Assembly: GCA_013350335.1 (NCBI GenBank)
Contig: CM023535.1
Coordinates: 23,715,746-23,779,745, forward strand
Source of the DNA: Chimonanthus salicifolius
Lineage: Eukaryota; Streptophyta; Magnoliopsida; Laurales; Calycanthaceae
Reading direction: 5' to 3'
Length of the DNA: 64,000 nt
Each line of letters starts with the position of its first letter. The first letter of the stretch is position 1. Below are positions 43,401 through 56,719 of the stretch, one piece after another. The position numbers and the translations under genes were made by a program. The notes beneath the pieces are model-generated. The model was not told where the DNA came from, did no database searches, and saw nothing but the letters and a program-made list of their open reading frames with translations.

Positions 43401-44764
43401 AAGCTACTTTCTGATGATTGCACAAATGTATGATGGAGACTTGTGATTATGGCTCTAATACACTTTTTTGGACTGCCTCAAAGCCCAGGGCAAAACTATT
43501 ACATAACGGCCTTACAACAGTTTTGATCCATATATGGTTTCCATGGGTCTCTTTCTATTCAACTCATTATTTTCAAAAATGAATGGTTTTATACTGAATG
43601 GTTTACAGGCATTTAAAAGTAAAGAAATGCCACAATCATTAAAGTGATTCATCCCATATGTCCGGGGGCAGTTTCAAAAAATTACATTTCGGGAGGCCTA
43701 TGTAAATATTAGAGAGCTTCTAGTTGATCAAGCCTAAGCCAAAGTTTATATGGCCTCGGAGCAAAAACCAGACTAAATTAGTTTGAAGTCTATGTTTCAT
43801 TAACTTGTATGCATATATATCATTAATATTTTATGGTATTCATGCAAGATATCATTGATTCATGATATAGCATTCATTAATATCTGACACGGTATTAATT
43901 CATAACTTCAAACTCATCAATATTCATATATATCTACCAATGATTTGCAACTAAAAAAGAATAATCATAATCATAATTCAAAGGAAAAACTAACCTTCTT
44001 CTTCTCCACCAAAGAACAAGAACTTCTTCCTCAATGCTTTGTCTTTCTATCAGTTTTCTTCCCCTTTTTCACTATTGACTGTGATAAGAGAGAAAGAGAG
44101 TACTTTAGAGAGAGAGAGTAATGTGTTTGAGAGAAAAATATTAACAGAGTGACTAAGGGTGGTGAGACTAGGGAGAGAGGAGTGATGTGAGTGGAACACT
44201 GAGATGTGAGAAACAGAGTGTACTATGGGACTGTCAGAGAAAATGAGAAAGAGAGGTGAGTGGTTGTGAGAGAAGGAAGGGGAGAGGGCAATTGCGTCTA
44301 CATTTAAGGAGGAAGTTTTCTTCCATTCTTGTACTGTAACACAAGGTAACACTAACTGGAGGGGGTTTTCAAATAGATTTTCCATGGGATCCTGGATCTG
44401 TTATACAGAACCTTTCGCTCTTCAATGCCATGATTTCCTTGGTACCCAAAAAGAAAACTGCCCTCGCTTTTTAGCTTCTGTTTTGATTATCTGATTAAAA
44501 TCATCTGAAACAGTATCTGGGATATAACGACGTTAATGGGTGAGCATCAATTACTAAAACCTAAACTGGTTTCAACAGAGGTAAGATTCTAGGTACCATT
44601 ATCGAAGAAAATGATGGTTAAAACACAGCGATAAGGGCCATTATTTTATCCATATCAGAAAGCAGGTAAGGAGTATCTAAATGTAGTTCAGGCCCCATAG
44701 TAGTAAAGTGAAGAGTTTGTCCACAGGGTAAGACCAACACATGAAGGAGAAACAACGATAATCC
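40460..44764. other. 4.3 kb without a recognised gene
   Basis: No host gene or bounded element was recognised. It has purine-rich DNA at 41,280-41,570 and a 15 bp tandem pair TCTCCAAATTGACAG at 41,582-41,612. A segment at 41,620-41,830 resembles LTR-type sequence on the minus strand but has no clear ends. There is a repeated AGCAATTCGATGTCTAG pair near 41,994 and 42,056, and GAGA-rich DNA at 44,085-44,260. It could contain the promoter and first exon of dihydroorotase, but I cannot show this. Confidence 0.4.
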
Positions 44765-44945
44765 TATTAATCTCAAGGGGTTGGCCGTCAAGGTGCCCGT
44801 CTTAAGAAGTGGGTCTTCAGTCTAATTCATGTTTAATCCCAACGGTCCACTCCCCGTAGTTGTTTACTCAATGTGTGTGGGAATGGGAGGCTTGCACATG
44901 CTCCAAAGACAAGTCAGATTAAAATTGTCCCGAAAATGAAAATGT
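44765..44945 (+). mobile_element. SINE (family A), plus-strand, diverged
   Basis: GGGGTTGGCCGTCAAGG at the head, then CTCAATGTGTGTGGGAATGG and GAGGCTTGCACATG, match the complement of the copy at 45,655-45,885 in the same order. Confidence 0.6.
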
Positions 44946-45261
44946 GTATCCAGACAACTCAATTTACCTTTCCTATTGTGGAAAGTGTATTAGACACTAG
45001 CAAAAATAACAGAGAAGAAGCATGGGCAGGCATTCTTCAAGGGTCTGAAACCAAGTTGGATCATAAAATCACGGCTATCATTTGATGGGCATTTTTATCA
45101 TGGGTCCAATGATTTGGGCTGTGTGGAATGTAACAGTAATCTGACGGCCATAGAGAGAAGAGAGAGAGAGAGGGAGGGCGAAATGGGTGGGTGGGTGGAT
45201 GGGTGGGGGTGAGAAGACATACTTGAGTAGGGAAACAACGAGAAGAGGAAAGAGAAAGGGC

Positions 45262-45445
45262 TTTTTTTAAGACCAAGGTATACCCAGACATCTTAGAGCA
45301 CCTGAATAATTCTTAGGGCATGTGCAAACCTCCTTATCCACACATACTGGGTAACACTTTGGGAAGTGGCCCTTTTGTGTTGAGATGGACTTGAACGCAA
45401 GACCTCACGCATCTCAGGCGGGTTCTTGACCGCCAAACCAACCCT
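45262..45445 (-). mobile_element. SINE (family A)
   Basis: The plus strand shows the inverted order: TTTTTTTAAGACCAAGGT (tail side), GCATGTGCAAACCTCC, ACACATACTGGGTAA, AGTGGCCC, then GACTTGAACGCAAGACCTC, the complement of a B box. It ends at GGCGGGTTCTTGACCGCCAAACCAACCC, the complement of the A-box region. Confidence 0.75.
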
Positions 45446-45654
45446 CACGGGTTGAAAGAGAAAGGGCTTTGGAAGGAGGAGGAACAAAGGAGCCCTCTGG
45501 TGGGGCCTTATTAATAAATAAATAAATAAGCATCAGATTCTTGGCATGAGACAATACTTGATCGATTCTAAGTTTCTAATTATTGGAAAATTTTAGGTCA
45601 TGTGTTAAACTCACTTCATGAATCATGAGCTCAATTTCAAAGGTAAATAACCAA

Positions 45655-45885
45655 CCCTTTTTTTTTTATGACCAAGGTGTCCAGGGGTCTCACCTGTATT
45701 TGGACAGAGGACATTTTAACTTGACTAATCCTTGAGACATGTGCAAGCCTCCCAATCCCACACACACTGGGTAAGCAACTAGAGAGAGTGGCCCAGAGGG
45801 GTATTGAGCATGAATCGAACTCAAGACCTCCCTTCATGAGAGGAGCTTCTCGACTGTCCGGCCAACCCCCGCTTGGGTTAATAAC
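45655..45885 (-). mobile_element. SINE (family A), best-preserved copy
   Basis: The minus strand reads GGGGGTTGGCCGGACAGTCG (A-box region), GGTCTTGAGTTCGATTC (B box), GGGCCACTCTCTCTAG, TTACCCAGTGTGTGTGGGAT, GAGGCTTGCACATGTCTC, GGACACCTTGGTC and an A-run. Box spacing is tRNA-like, but no tRNA fold can close. It is about 230 bp long. Confidence 0.8.
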
Positions 45886-46839
45886 CAACCCCTTTTTCCA
45901 ATGTGACCATCGCTACTACACTCTCTGCCCAAGAAATTATTCGTTGATAATCCTGGATAGATTAAAATCTGGCATTACTACAAAATGTTCAAGCATTTTT
46001 TACACCCAAGTAAGAATTTCATATTGGATCCACTTTATTTTAAATTTAACTTGTTAAAAATAATTTCTTTAACTTAAATTTAATTTTTATAATTTTTATT
46101 TGATGTATCTTCAATTATTAAATTAATCATGAGAATAAAATGCAAATGAAAGGTGAAAGTCATACATCCAATCAAGCTTTACATTGGGCTTGGGCTTCTA
46201 GTTGGGTATGTTGGACTAGACAGTAAAGCCATGTTAGGCTCGAGCTTTCTAGTAACAATCAGGCTTGAGCTCTTTAGGTTGGTTCTGCATTCAACCAATT
46301 TACATCCCTACTATCTACACATAAGAGCTTATTGAATTCTCATAAATTTATTTTCCTCTTAGTTTTCTATCCTTTGAAGTTTAGATAATTTTTGTGTGGT
46401 TATTTAAAGCATTCAAAACTATAGTTTTTATTTATTTTTTTCATGACCCTGATTTATCTTGTGGATTACTGTGGTGTTTGTGAGTTTACCATCTTTATGT
46501 TCCACTTCCAATTCTAAGGACTCTCTGCCCCATTTCAAGGAGAAGGATCATGTTTCTCCATTCCAGGTGAGACCCTCCTTTGAAATGGGTGAGCGCTTTT
46601 ATCGCTAGGGATCAACATAGCTCTCCTAGATCCACTTGTTGATCGTAATTTTGAAATTTTAAATTTGAATTTGACTCTTATTTTAATTCTTTTTTTACTT
46701 CATAACTTATAGCTAGTTCAACTCAAAATAGTTGTCTCCCCTTGCCCTCGAGCACCATTTTGAGAATGAACCCATTGCCACATTCATCCATCAAAAACTT
46801 CTACTATTTTTTTAATAACATGGGTATCTTCACTAGCTC
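45886..46839. other. AT-rich spacer, nothing recognised
   Basis: No coding, element boundary or RNA gene was recognised. Confidence 0.4.
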
Positions 46840-46973
46840 ACCTCACATTGGTGGTAAGACTAATCCCACAGATACATAAACTGTAAGCAAGCCTCGTGTA
46901 CCAAGTAAGTTCAGATATGATCGAACCGCAATCTGTAGTCTTAAGCTCAAGTCAACTGAACTACAATAGTCTG
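46840..46973 (-). mobile_element. tRNA-like SINE head, cut by an LTR insertion
   Basis: The minus strand reads TATTGTAGTTCAGTTGAC (A-box-like) and, about 30 bp later, GATTGCGGTTCGATC (B-box-like). The A-box side ends at GTCTG, the target copy of the LTR insertion starting at 46,974. Confidence 0.5.
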
Positions 46974-48419
46974 TGTCACACCCCAACCCCGTCCGGGACA
47001 TGACTTATGTTGAGGGGAAAAGTGGTCTAAAGTTTTTTTTTCTCTAATTGTCTCGCGTAATGTTTTCCAAAGACGGGAAATTCTACCAAAATTTCAACAG
47101 AGTTCCGTCTGTATTTTGAACTTTCCAAGAATTTCTACAACCTGCTTAGTACCTCAAATAAACACTTCTGTTCCCCATCCACATATTTTCATTCATGGGA
47201 CCTTCTATCCCCTCCAACCCATACACCATTCAAATCCACATCTCCAAACTATCAATCCATAAGCATTAATAAAACTAATTGGAGCCTCAAGCTCCCATCA
47301 TAGAAATTCATAAACATAATAATGGAGAATACGCTTTATAAAATCAAAGTCTCACATCCAAGATAATATATAATAAATAATGCAAAGAAAAGAAAGAACG
47401 ATTTCTTTAAAGTGATGCTTCAGGACATCCCTGGGAACTCAAAAATCCATTCTCCGGGTTGTGACCCTAAAATGGTAAAATTTATGAGCTACACATTCCC
47501 ATAGAGGGAATAAAATCATTTAGGATAAATCTTCCAACTCAGTTATATATTTAAAAGTAAGCACGTGAATCCTAACAGAATTATACTTGAAAAGTAAACA
47601 CATGTATTTCAACTCAACTATGCATTTAAAGGAGAGATTGGTGTTGGTTGTTGGGTTCAGGAGCTATAAACATTGGGCAAGACGGAGGTGGGTCAGGCTA
47701 GGTCTGAGACGATAAAGAAGGAGAAGGGGTTGGGCGTCAGATCTGGGCTTCTGGAGATGGTTGTGGATGAAACTGGCCTGAGGCTAACAGATCTGGACCG
47801 AGGCTCTGTTCTAGGAACATGGAAAGGATGGAGGAGGCGGAACACCAGTGAGGGGGACTGGTTGTAGTTGCAGGCGAGACTTGGCTGGTAAGGTGCAGCT
47901 GGTTGCTAGGTGGATGCAATCGAGAGGGCTGGGGAGAGGCACAGCCGATAATCACCGTCGTGGCAGGTTTTGATTGGCGAGCACCATCGCCTAAAACAGA
48001 GCACAAAAACTACTGTGTGTTTGGAAGTCCACCCAAACGAAGAAGAGGAGAGAGAGAGAAGATGAAAAAAAAAGAGAAGAGGAAGAAGTATGGATATTCA
48101 GCACTCGTATATTACATTTTTACCTTTGATTATTATAAGAGTTAAGTCTCATATTTATATATATTGGTGTTGTTAATGCAATTTCTTAATTTTATAGATA
48201 AATATGAAAAATTCAAGGAAATCATCTCAATTCAGTAGATAATCGTAAGATTAGAGTTTAAAAGCGAAGATCTGTAATTTTTTTAATTTAATTCATGCTA
48301 CTTTTAGGGTTTTTCATGTAAATTAGTTAATCTGGATCTAATTATGAAAGTCTAAGATTAATTAATTATTTTTAGAATTTAAGTGGTGAATTAATTATTA
48401 AAATATGAAAGAAAGAGCA

Positions 48420-50766
48420 TGCATTTCAAGTGCCAAAGCCTGAAATTCAAGATCAAATGGGCCAAGATCCACTTCAAATGGGCCAAGCTAAGCTCCACGG
48501 GCCAGCATTGGGCCAAGCCACAGACAGTCCATGCACATTTCACACAGTTGGGCCAGGCCAATGTGTAACTCAAAAGCCCAAGTTCTCAAGCTCAAGTTCA
48601 AGTCAAGTGGGCCTAAGATGAAGTCCATGAGTTAAAGTCCAAGATCCAAAGTCCAATAAGCTCTATGGTCCAAGTTCGAAATTCACCTTATGATCCACAA
48701 GCCCATGGCCAAAATTCGTAACCCTAATCCCTCTCTCTTCCATGCACATTTAAATCTCCACCTTTCATTCATCATACATTCAATCTCAACCTTCAATCCA
48801 ATCCATACATACATCACATTAGATTTAGGACATCTAATTCATCCATCATGTAGGATAACCTTAGAATCATAAGCATCCATGCATTGCCTATTCATTCATC
48901 CACTTAGATCATCCATCACATATTAGAGCCATTAGATCTTAACCAATCCATCACAACCATCCACTTCTTGCATACATACTTAGGTAAAACCCTAGAGCCT
49001 CCATGCTAATCCATCTCATAACATACTTTGTATTAAATCTAGGCCATTCATCATATCATCTATCCATCTCAACTCTTGAATCCAAACCCTCCATTAGATA
49101 CCATGTCACTCATATAAATTATTTTTATCAAAACACCTTAGAGCCATTAGATTTAACCCCAATCTAATCTTAGTCATCTATTAATCAAAACCCTAAGTTA
49201 GAACAACTTGGAGCCCAAGTAGCCTCTATGCGCATATGCCTTGTCACCACCTTATCCCTCCACATACTCCACATGATTTTAGCACTAAAAACTCTCCATG
49301 CACTTAGACAAAAACCCATCTAGATACACTCCTCAGATCCTAACACACCTCATCATCCCAATCTTCCATGTCACACACGATTTTCATAAATCCACAAACA
49401 CTCCATTCAAATCTCACCTAGGTCAACCCTCCACATCATCTCATTATCATCCATTCATTAATTCATCTCATCTCTCAATCTCATTCATTCATTTGCATTG
49501 CATTAAACCAACCCTAATCCCATTAGCCATTTTCAAAAATCACATGTCAAAAACCAATCCTAATTTCTCTCATTTCCTTGCTTTGAGCCCAAGCTACCTT
49601 GAGACCCAAGCCACCCAAATTCGTGTACACCATGTAACCCTAACCTTTTGCAACTTAAAATCCCATCCACCCATTTCCAATAAGATCTAATCCATTCCTT
49701 TGATCCATCAACTTAAACCCAGATTTAATATTAGTCATTCATCCAATCCCAAGTCTTATAAATAGCCCATTAAGTCATAGCCAAAATTCAAATATGACCT
49801 GGAGCTCAAGAGGACCAAAGGCTAGAGAGAAAAGGCAAGAAAACAGAGACACCACTCGAATTTTACAAGTGAGAGTTGTAAATTTTCATTTATTTTGTCT
49901 TTCTTGTACTTAATTTTATGTATGCATGTACTTGAATTATTTCATTAAATTAATAAGAGATGTTTTCTTTTAAAACCTTAAAAAGTCCGATTATTCAAAT
50001 TTCTTTTCTATGTCCTTTTTATTTAATTTTAAATCTGTATACTTTGTTAATTAATGGTTAGAACTTAGGTTGTAAGTGTTGAATCTGAAATCTAAACATT
50101 AATTAGATAAAAGTTTATGAATTTTTAATTAAATGGCATGAATTGATTTTTGAATTTTAAGCGTTGAATTTCAGATCTAGGTTTCTTATTTGTTTATTTA
50201 TTTTGGACGATGAAAGAAGAATTTTATAATCACCTTTAAATTATACATTTATTTATTCTGTCATTTACTTTATTTGTCAATTTATTTCATGTCTTTAGTT
50301 ACATTAGTCACTCTATATATATGTTGTATAAAAGATGTTCAATTTATGTTTTTCTTTTATGTTCATTCTTTTATTCATGTATCGAATCAATCTCTCTCCA
50401 AAAGATTCTTTAACTAGGATTGTAAATATAGTATTCTAATATTGAACTTTGCAATTTTAATTAAAAATGAGACTACATATTCATAATTCACCGATTTAAA
50501 AATAAAATGGATTGATTTGATAAGATTCACAAGTTAAATAAAAAAATGGAGTTCACTCAGGTTTTCCAAATAAAATATGCTTTCTTTATTTTCTTTCAAA
50601 CCTAAGTTTAATTCATTTCTCTCAAGATTGCATCATTTTAAAGGAACTAATTTAATTTATAACATATATTTTGTGATTTCCAGTAGGGTTCGACCTCGCA
50701 TCCATATGTTATACTGTAAATTGGTTCGTAAGCTTGCGAGATTATAAATTTAAAATTTGCACATCA
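48420..50766 (+). mobile_element. Probable Tat/Athila-like LTR inside the nest
   Basis: The right end reads AGTAGGGTTCGACCTCGCAT, then CGTAAGCTTGCGAGATTATA and TTTGCACATCA. The order GGxTTCGACCT...CACTTGCG...CATCA is typical of the 3' end of non-chromovirus Ty3/gypsy LTRs. No PBS follows, so it would be a solo LTR. The left boundary is uncertain and set where GCCCAAG-rich sequence begins. The stretch 48,700-49,750 is CT-rich with many CATCCA words. Confidence 0.5.
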
Positions 50767-51049
50767 ACAACGGGATTCACCCGTACTAGAGGAGAAGAAT
50801 TCAATAATCCATTATCATTATTAATAATATCTAAAATACAACCTATAATGCAAGATTTATAGGAAAAGAAACCCTAATCCTAGTTCAACCTTAACTCTAA
50901 AAATAACAACTAATTAAAAACGAAAAAAAAAATAGAAATAAACTTCAATAAATCTAATCTTACAAATATGGAAATATAAATAAACTAAAAATAGAAATTT
51001 CTCATATCTCTTCAATTTTCTGGCCGGGTTTCTGATTCGGGGGAGATTC

Positions 51050-53057
51050 TAATTTTCGGGTTGATACCCGTGTTACATCACTAAGCCTATACTCTCAGGT
51101 ATGTGTTCGAACTTACTTCGGTATTTCAGGTCCGACTATTAATTCCCTTACATATAAGTATCATTTAGAACCCATTCACATCTTTTCCATCGGTCAAAAT
51201 ATACAATAAGCCCAAATCATTGCATACGGATTAAAAGTCTATATTTTCAAGTGTATAATGCAAAATATGAAATGCATAAATTTAAAAGCAATAAAGTGAT
51301 TAGTGTGTTTGAATCTCCTCACATAGTACTCAATAAAGATGTTTAAAAGCATGTAAATAAGAAGGAAAGAGATCTATACTTAAAAACAACTTTAAAGAAT
51401 TAAAATCAACTGTAAGGTCCTTTTAAAGGTTTTGTCGGTCAATCCATAAGTCGATTGACAGGTCCTGTTCAGTTCACTGATTTAAAGATCGGTTCATGGG
51501 TCAAAGATCAGTCGGACTTCGGTGCAGAACACAGTAACGAACGAAAATTCTAAAAAATAACTGAGGATTAGGAGGTCCTTTTTATTCCATTTTCAAAACC
51601 TCACCTTATGGAAAATTCCTAAAGGTGATTTCGAACAAGGTGGAGAAAGTTAAACTCAGCTTTGATTGAAATCGGGCTGGATTTTGTTCACTAAGTAAAT
51701 TTAGGAAAAAAACAAGGAAGAAAAGGAAGAAAAAGAAACAGTGAGTTTTAATCTCATTTTCTTCAAAATATGCTAAGAGGAATGTTATAAAGCCTCCAGA
51801 GATTATTAAAACTTATTTTAATTTAATAAACATTAAATTTAATCAAGGATTAAATCAAAAATGAAGGAGGGTGATCCAACCTGAAATGAAAGAGGAAGAA
51901 GAAGAGAGGCAACTGAGGGATGTTGGGCTCCAATCCTCAGTAGAAAAAGACTTTTGATAGGGAGTTAGGGTCTGGGAGTGAGTTTGAGAAAAGAGAGTTC
52001 TCCGCAGAAAATAAGAGAGAGGGTGATCGAACCAAAGGGACCAAAGTCCCTGTTTTTATAAAACAAAGAGAGCTTGGCTAAGCAGGGAGGAAGAGAGAGG
52101 AAGGACTAACCTCAACTAAAGAGGGAGGGAACAGATTAGGTTGCCACTGGGCCGACCATGACAATGGACGGTGAGGGAAGGGAACGCCCACATTGTCCCT
52201 GCAAAAGGAAGGAGGAAAAAGGGTTCGAACTACAACTTGTTCTCGGAGTTTACTGTGCGTACCCCAGGAAACGGGTATTGGGGGTGTCTCCTACAAAATC
52301 TGACCTTACAGATGGATTTGAAATGTTGAGATATGGTTACTGAGAAATTTTGGTTGAAAATCGAGGATTAAAGACACTCGATCAAAAGGATTTTCAGAAC
52401 TTTAACGGTTTTAGGGTCTAAATTGAAAATGAATCAAGGTGATCAAAAGTCCGACTTCGGAGAGTTCGAACAATGTTTTGAAGGTCTAGGTAGTTTCTAT
52501 AATTTAAAAACAGTCTACAAAACAAGTTCATAAAAAACAGGAGTCTGGAGATATTTTAAATAAGAGGTTTTGCAAAGCGACACTAAAAATGGGATTTTCA
52601 GAGAAACTAGGGTGTTTCTAAGCGGATTTCAAGTTTCGCTACGTTCCACCTCACTGGGGGAGTCAGTGTGTGAATTTTTCATAATTTTAGGACTTTAAAC
52701 GATGATTTAAAAGGCATCTAAAAATTTCAGGTTACTATTCATGATTTTCGAATTAAATAAATAATTAACCTTGATTTTCCATTGGCTAACCGGAGTTCAC
52801 CTTCGGTCATTCGACCGAGGGTTTTCAAGAAAAAAGGGTGTTCTCTCTAAATAATCCAAGCATATAGTCAGTTATCAGATGGATTGGTCCTCCAACTGGT
52901 TCATCTGTTTGTATCTTGAGTTTCTAAACTCGGTTTTGGCCAAACATGGGCTTTTTGGAAAGCCCACAAGGAGATCTGCGCATCTAACCGGTATTTAATT
53001 AAGATTAGAGACTTCAAAACTCCTCGATTTACGTAATCAAGGGTCCAGTCATTACAC
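51050..53057 (-). mobile_element. Inner Tekay/Del-like LTR, right end at 53,057
   Basis: Read on the minus strand it starts TGTAATGACTGGACCC at 53,057. Then comes GTGGGCTTTCCAAAAAGCCC followed by TGTTTGGCC, the same order as AAAGCCCAGGTGTGGCCC in the LTR at 2,599. A TATA box lies at 52,054-52,060 with a GA-rich leader beyond it. The left boundary was not resolved. Confidence 0.55.
52054..52060 (-). promoter_or_regulatory. TATA box of the inner LTR
   Basis: TATAAAA on the minus strand, followed by ACAGGGAC and a pyrimidine-rich leader. Confidence 0.5.
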
Positions 53058-54427
53058 TGAAGGCGCTCACTACCACAACTATAAGGGTTGCAAGTTCAAG
53101 TCATGTTACCTTTCAAAGAAAAATAGGCATAAACATGGCTTCACAAATTAATAACAGATAGTCCGATATAGATTCTACCCTAGAGAAATCTTAATAACTT
53201 GAGAGAACCCATGCCTTGCCCTTTTCAGGCACAAATGGATACTAGAAGAGGATGATCTGTTGGAAAATCAGAACCGAGCCATGAATAGTGGGCAGAGTTG
53301 CCAAACCACAAGCTTTAGGTAATAACAAAGATCATACCAACATAAAGCAAAAGCCCCAATCAACCAAAAAATCAGTTAGAATAAAATGGAATTGCTGTGA
53401 AATCATTTATCCCGAAGTTCCTCTTTGCTAGGCAAGCTGGGAATGAATCTGAGATGTCACAGTTTCAACATGGAACACCATATAGTTGAGCTTTTATTGT
53501 TGCAGTTTTGAAATCATTCAATTGTATGTACAAGATCAATCCGATAAAGACCAATGCCTTTCTCATCATAATAACAAATATATCTGTTGTTCATTTTACA
53601 TCCAAGTTCCACACTCTTAAAAGCCTCTGTTGTGACTTGTAAAGGCTAAAAGGAATGCATTCCCTCCATGAATGAAATGAAAATGAATGCATCTTAATGG
53701 CAAAAAATGCTTCCAATTTGTAAATTAATTCACTTGCTTTGGAGTCTAATTTCTAAAAGAAACAACAAGACCTCCCTTCTCTACACAACCCCTCCAGCAA
53801 GGTCCTATAAGTCAAAAGGCCTGGAGCCATCGAATTTCAAAAAAAAAAAAAAACCTTAACAGCATCTTCAAACCTCTGTTCCATCGACAAACTACACATC
53901 AAAGTTCAGATGGATACAGAAACGGTGATCAGAAGCAGTTTGCAACTCGGTTTTCAATGCTAGGTAATTTCAATCAGACTCAAACTTCTAAATGACAATT
54001 CCATGCATCTCTAAGATATCTCTAAAATGTCAAAATCCTAAATTCAGTTGGATATGTATTGTACATTGCATTGTTACTGAATAATACAAATTTGATTAAG
54101 ATGAAGCATGCGCTAATTTGGAATTAAAACCATAAATAGGATTTTAATCTCCCTACCTAAAAATGAGATTTTCGGAATTCAAAGGAAAAAAAGACAGCGA
54201 ACCAAGCAGTGAGTCAAGCAGTGAGTCAGGCAAGTCGGCACTGAATCGAGCGTGTCAAGCTTCTTCTGTAGCGACTGGGAGGGATGGAGACTCAAAGCAG
54301 ACAGAGAGAGATGAGATCGGGAGTCGTGGACATTGAGAGAGAAGGTTGCCACTGTGAAATCACAAGAGGGAGAGAGCCGTAAGGTGAGAGTGTGAGAGAG
54401 ATCAGAGGATGGTGAGAGAGACAGGGT

Positions 54428-54434
54428 TTTTATA
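54428..54434 (-). promoter_or_regulatory. TATA box of the outer LTR
   Basis: TATAAAA on the minus strand within CCTATAAAAACCCTG, about 720 bp from the LTR start, followed by a CT-rich leader. Confidence 0.55.
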
Positions 54435-56719
54435 GGAAGCCGCCGTTTGGGGATAGAGTCGGCCGTTCGATTGGGGGCTTGGGAAAGATTGGGCGTCTAG
54501 GAAGGGAGAGGAATCGGGGGGGATCGGTCGAGAGGGAGAAGCGGCTGTGAGAGAGGGAGAGAAGAGAGGAGGGTCGGGTCGAGCAAGGGTGTCCGAGTGA
54601 GTGTGTTCGAACGAGAGAGAGGGAAGGACGAGCGGAATTGGGACGGTGAGTAAGAGGGGAGAGAACTCGAACAAGAGAGGAAACGAGTGTTTTGCGAGAG
54701 TGTGAGTTCGAGTGGGATTTGGGCGTGAATGACTGGATGAGTCTAGTTGGGTTCGAATGAGTTGGGTTTTATTTTATTTTGTTTATTTATTTATTATGTA
54801 TTTTCAAGTTGATTAAAATAAGGATACATTTAATCCTATTTATTATTTTTCTTATTAATTACTATCAGTCATTATTTATAAAGGGGAATATTTAAGTTAG
54901 ATTTAAATTTATCTTTTCAAAATTAGATTTAATTTTTGTTGTCAAATTAATTTGCAAATCTTTAAATTAAATTAAGTTTTATTAAAAAATTAGAAATCAT
55001 TGTCCCTTATAATTAAAATCTCAAGGCTAAACTTTTTTACTTAATTATAATTATGCAAACATTAAATAAATTTAGTTTAAAACTTAAATCAATTTTGATT
55101 TAATTAACGTTTAAATTATTTTGAATTTAATTAAAAACTCGGTCATTACAGTCTGACGAATCTTGTAATTATAAGGTCTTCATTCTACAATTGTAACGCC
55201 CCTACCCCGAAGTGAGCCCGGAATGCTACTTTTTTTTTTTTTTTAAAACTAATCTCAAAACTTATAATGAGCTGGATTAAAAGTTAGGTCCAAAAATAAA
55301 AGTCACACGTGTTCTCAACATATGGATTCAAACACATACCATTAGTCTATCCACATGCAATCACATAACATACAATCACAAATTTCCATAAATGAAATAA
55401 TTGTTAAACATATCAGAGTATTCGGGGTCACATAATGGTTCATATAAGCCAACAAATAAAAAGTACCACATACGATACTTTACACAAAATATAGTTCTAA
55501 AAAACCAAACATTAACAACAAGTTTCCATCCGTGGAAAACTCAAGGCAATGCCATCGCTTATCGTTCCTAAGCTCAATATGGAGGTTCCTCCTTCTCGGG
55601 TACATCTCCTGAAATATAAGTAGTGTGAGCTAACTAACTCGGTGAAAGAATATAACAATGCAGTTTATTAAACATCAAGTTAGCCAAAATCTCAACATCA
55701 TTCCATAATTGTTGACATCCACCGTAACACCTAGATACTACGCTGAGACCATTAATATTAAGCCCCGACATAGTCAAAATACAATCTTACAAGTACATCT
55801 CCGGCCCACCCAAAACCGGTACTAACATACACAAATTCAGCAATTGACCCACTTGGTCTAGTAGACGTAAACTGACACACACAAGTTCGGTTATGGTTCA
55901 ATAGTAAAGGGTACGTGGAAACAGTATCAATATCATCATATCTCATAAGCATCATCATATATGATCAATATCACAATTATCCATAAGCACTTTTCACAAT
56001 AGTGCATCATGTCTAGGCACATAAGTGAGTTCATCAAAATAGATACTTGAAACCACTCATTGCACTAGATCCCTTTTAACTTGATTTACTCTTACTACAG
56101 TGCTAAGTCTTCTCACTGAAATTATGTGGTATCGAAGTATCTGTCAAGCATACAAACAGATATACAAATAATGATCAGTCAATATATATAGCATAACAAA
56201 CAATACATACTAATAATATTTCAAATCTTATTTTCTGAAAATCTACAGGGGAAATGGAACTGAGTCTTATATTTGGTTACTAACCATTTTAAGTTACAAT
56301 AATCAGCAACGTATATAATAAGGTGTTCAGGCCACTTCTCATATTGTCTTCTGAGCATGACTAGGTTGACGTATTGAGTTAGGCCTAGAGGTAAAAGGTG
56401 CTCAGGCCACTTCTCTTATAGCGAGTTAGGTCTAAAGGTCACTCAGTGTCTGAACCTTTCTTTTCTACCAAGCGGCGAAGGAAATCGTACACCTACAGAT
56501 AGCTATCGAGGTGAGTCAGCTACAGATAGAGAGTATCAGCCTGGAAGTGAATATAATAAGTACATACACTATAGTATCAAGAGAAATGGGTTAGTATCAT
56601 TTTGTAATTATCAAAAGAGGGGTATAAACATCACATTAAAACTTAAAGTCTAAAACATGAAATCTCAAATCAAACCAACATTTTCAAATCAACACTAGTT
56701 TCCTCGGAACCAGATACTG

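Larger units (their letters stand above)
46974..55150 (-). mobile_element. Nested Tekay/Del-like LTR block, TSD GTCTG
   Basis: The plus strand starts TGTCACACCCCAACCCC and ends AACTCGGTCATTACA. Both sides carry GTCTG (46,969-46,973 and 55,151-55,155). Left end, right end, TATA box (54,428-54,434) and GA-rich leader (54,260-54,680) fit one minus-strand large LTR. At 8.2 kb the span is far longer than the ~3 kb relatives, so other elements are nested inside: an LTR-like block at ~48.4-50.77 kb and another LTR ending at 53,057. That both outer ends belong to one insertion rests on the matching 5-mers and LTR ends. Confidence 0.6.

Noticed and set aside
48100..48120. LTR end at CGTATATTACA as the partner of 46,974
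   Set aside because: The following TTTTT does not match GTCTG, and the implied 1.1 kb LTR is too short for the family; the 55,150 end fits better.
49298..49690. 130-codon plus frame rich in His, Ser and Pro
   Set aside because: Translation of repeated CATCCA-type words in an LTR-like region; no motif.
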